A stretch of 6,627 nt of DNA, taken from positions 1 through 6,627 of the forward strand of contig JAFCZV010000217.1 of NCBI GenBank assembly GCA_019314155.1. Reading direction: 5' to 3'. A program made the translations under genes and the position numbers. Below the pieces are notes generated by a model. It was not told the DNA's origin, did not search any database, and was given only the letters and a program-made list of their open reading frames with translations. Positions within the stretch are counted from its first letter, which is position 1. Every line of letters starts with the position of its first letter. The stretch comes from Deltaproteobacteria bacterium (GTDB taxonomy: Bacteria > Desulfobacterota > Desulfobacteria > Desulfobacterales > UBA11574). Shown in pieces: positions 6,153-6,627 of this stretch.

Positions 6153-6613
6153 CCTCCAAGGTATCCCATGGAATACCCCAAGCCGGAAATATAATCTATA
6201 TTCTCTTTATCCGCGATACGCGGTAGAAGTGAATCGTAAAATATGTTGGCACCGGAGAATCCGATAATCCCCATGACATATAAAAAAACAGCCCATGCCC
6301 AATCACCTTTTTGAACCATAAACAAACCGGCGGTCATCAGTACCCCAAGGTATGCAAAAAAGATTAGGAACTTTTTTCTTGCCGAACCTCTGTCGGCAAT
6401 TGCACCCAGGACGGGGGCCATAAGGGCCACCAATACGCCTGCGATGGAATTCCCGAATCCAAGCTGTGCAGTACTTATATTGACATTGGCACCATAGCTC
6501 CAATATTGTTTAAAGAAAATCGGGAAAAATCCCGCCATCACGGTCGTGGCGAACGCAGAATTTGCCCAGTCATACATGAGCCAACCCCAAACAGCCTTCT
6601 TGTCTTCATTCAT
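6101..6613 (-). pseudogene. Permease fragment 1: N-terminal part (helices 1-5)
   Basis: This 170-codon open frame holds residues 1-165 of the transporter plus five residues (DYFFF) read from the second copy of the 32-bp repeat before a TAA. The ATG at 6613 is preceded by GGGG (6625-6622) as a possible ribosome binding site. The ATG also overlaps, as ATGA, a TGA in another frame (6612-6610) that could be the stop of an upstream gene outside the window. If translated, it would make about five helices, unlikely to work alone. Confidence 0.8.
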
Positions 6614-6627
6614 ACATACATCCCCAT

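Larger units (their letters stand above)
5227..6613 (-). pseudogene. MFS permease of the Atg22/UMF1 (BtlA-like) group, broken by two tandem duplications
   Basis: Three - strand frames together encode one transporter. The start at 6613 (MNEDKKAVWGWLMYDWANSAFATTVMAGFF) is the characteristic beginning of the Atg22/UMF1-type permeases. A 32-bp exact tandem duplication at 6089-6152 shifts the frame after residue 165, and a 17-bp exact duplication at 5771-5804 shifts it again after residue 265. Dropping one copy of each leaves 1338 bases, exactly 445 codons plus a stop, with about 12 hydrophobic segments. The MFS loop motif appears in the first half (GAIADRGSARKK, about 70-81) and in degenerate form in the second (GKLGQRWSVRK). 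The substrate is unknown; related proteins are only loosely tied to amino acid or sugar export. As written the gene cannot give a full-length protein. No other damage is visible, so either the lesion is recent or the duplications are assembly artefacts. Confidence 0.88.

Noticed and set aside
6611..6621. Short tetranucleotide repeat (cata) at the permease start as a phase-variable tract
   Set aside because: There are fewer than three units, too few for frequent slippage, and the window ends 6 bases beyond it.

Overview
The window reads as chromosomal DNA from a Gram-negative bacterium. It looks most like a sulfate-reducer-type Desulfobacterota (formerly Deltaproteobacteria): two adjacent lipoprotein signal peptides, a phosphodiesterase and an Atg22/UMF1-like permease resembling those of that group, and moderate, A-rich base composition. 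This placement is recognition from protein character, not a search result.

Left block (1-2882, + strand): three tightly packed genes. The first is the 3' end of a class III nucleotide cyclase. It overlaps by 20 bp a lipoprotein with a LysM-like module and a NodB (CE4) polysaccharide deacetylase domain. That gene in turn overlaps by 4 bp (ATGA) a lipoprotein with TPR repeats and its own LysM-like module. The packing implies one transcript with translational coupling, and the contents suggest second-messenger signalling next to envelope or exopolysaccharide work. Both enzymes depart from the family consensus at one catalytic position: His replaces the cyclase transition-state Arg, and Gln replaces the first metal-binding His of the deacetylase.

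Middle block (2998-5230): a medium-form threonine ammonia-lyase with a C-terminal ACT domain on the - strand, and a glycerophosphodiester phosphodiesterase on the + strand. They diverge from a roughly 200-bp AT-rich region that holds two hairpins in the ammonia-lyase leader, a perfect 10-bp palindrome and weak promoter-like elements.

Right block (5227-6613, - strand): an Atg22/UMF1-type MFS permease broken by two exact tandem duplications, of 32 bp and 17 bp. Each shifts the frame. Removing one copy of each restores a continuous 445-codon, 12-helix transporter. This is either a recently inactivated gene or an assembly joint artefact, and it is the clearest anomaly here. The permease and the phosphodiesterase converge so tightly that their stop codons share one TTAA.

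I saw no tRNA, rRNA, CRISPR array, insertion sequence or phage gene. I did not recognise a complete, clearly new system. The best candidate is the cyclase / LysM-deacetylase / TPR-LysM lipoprotein cluster.
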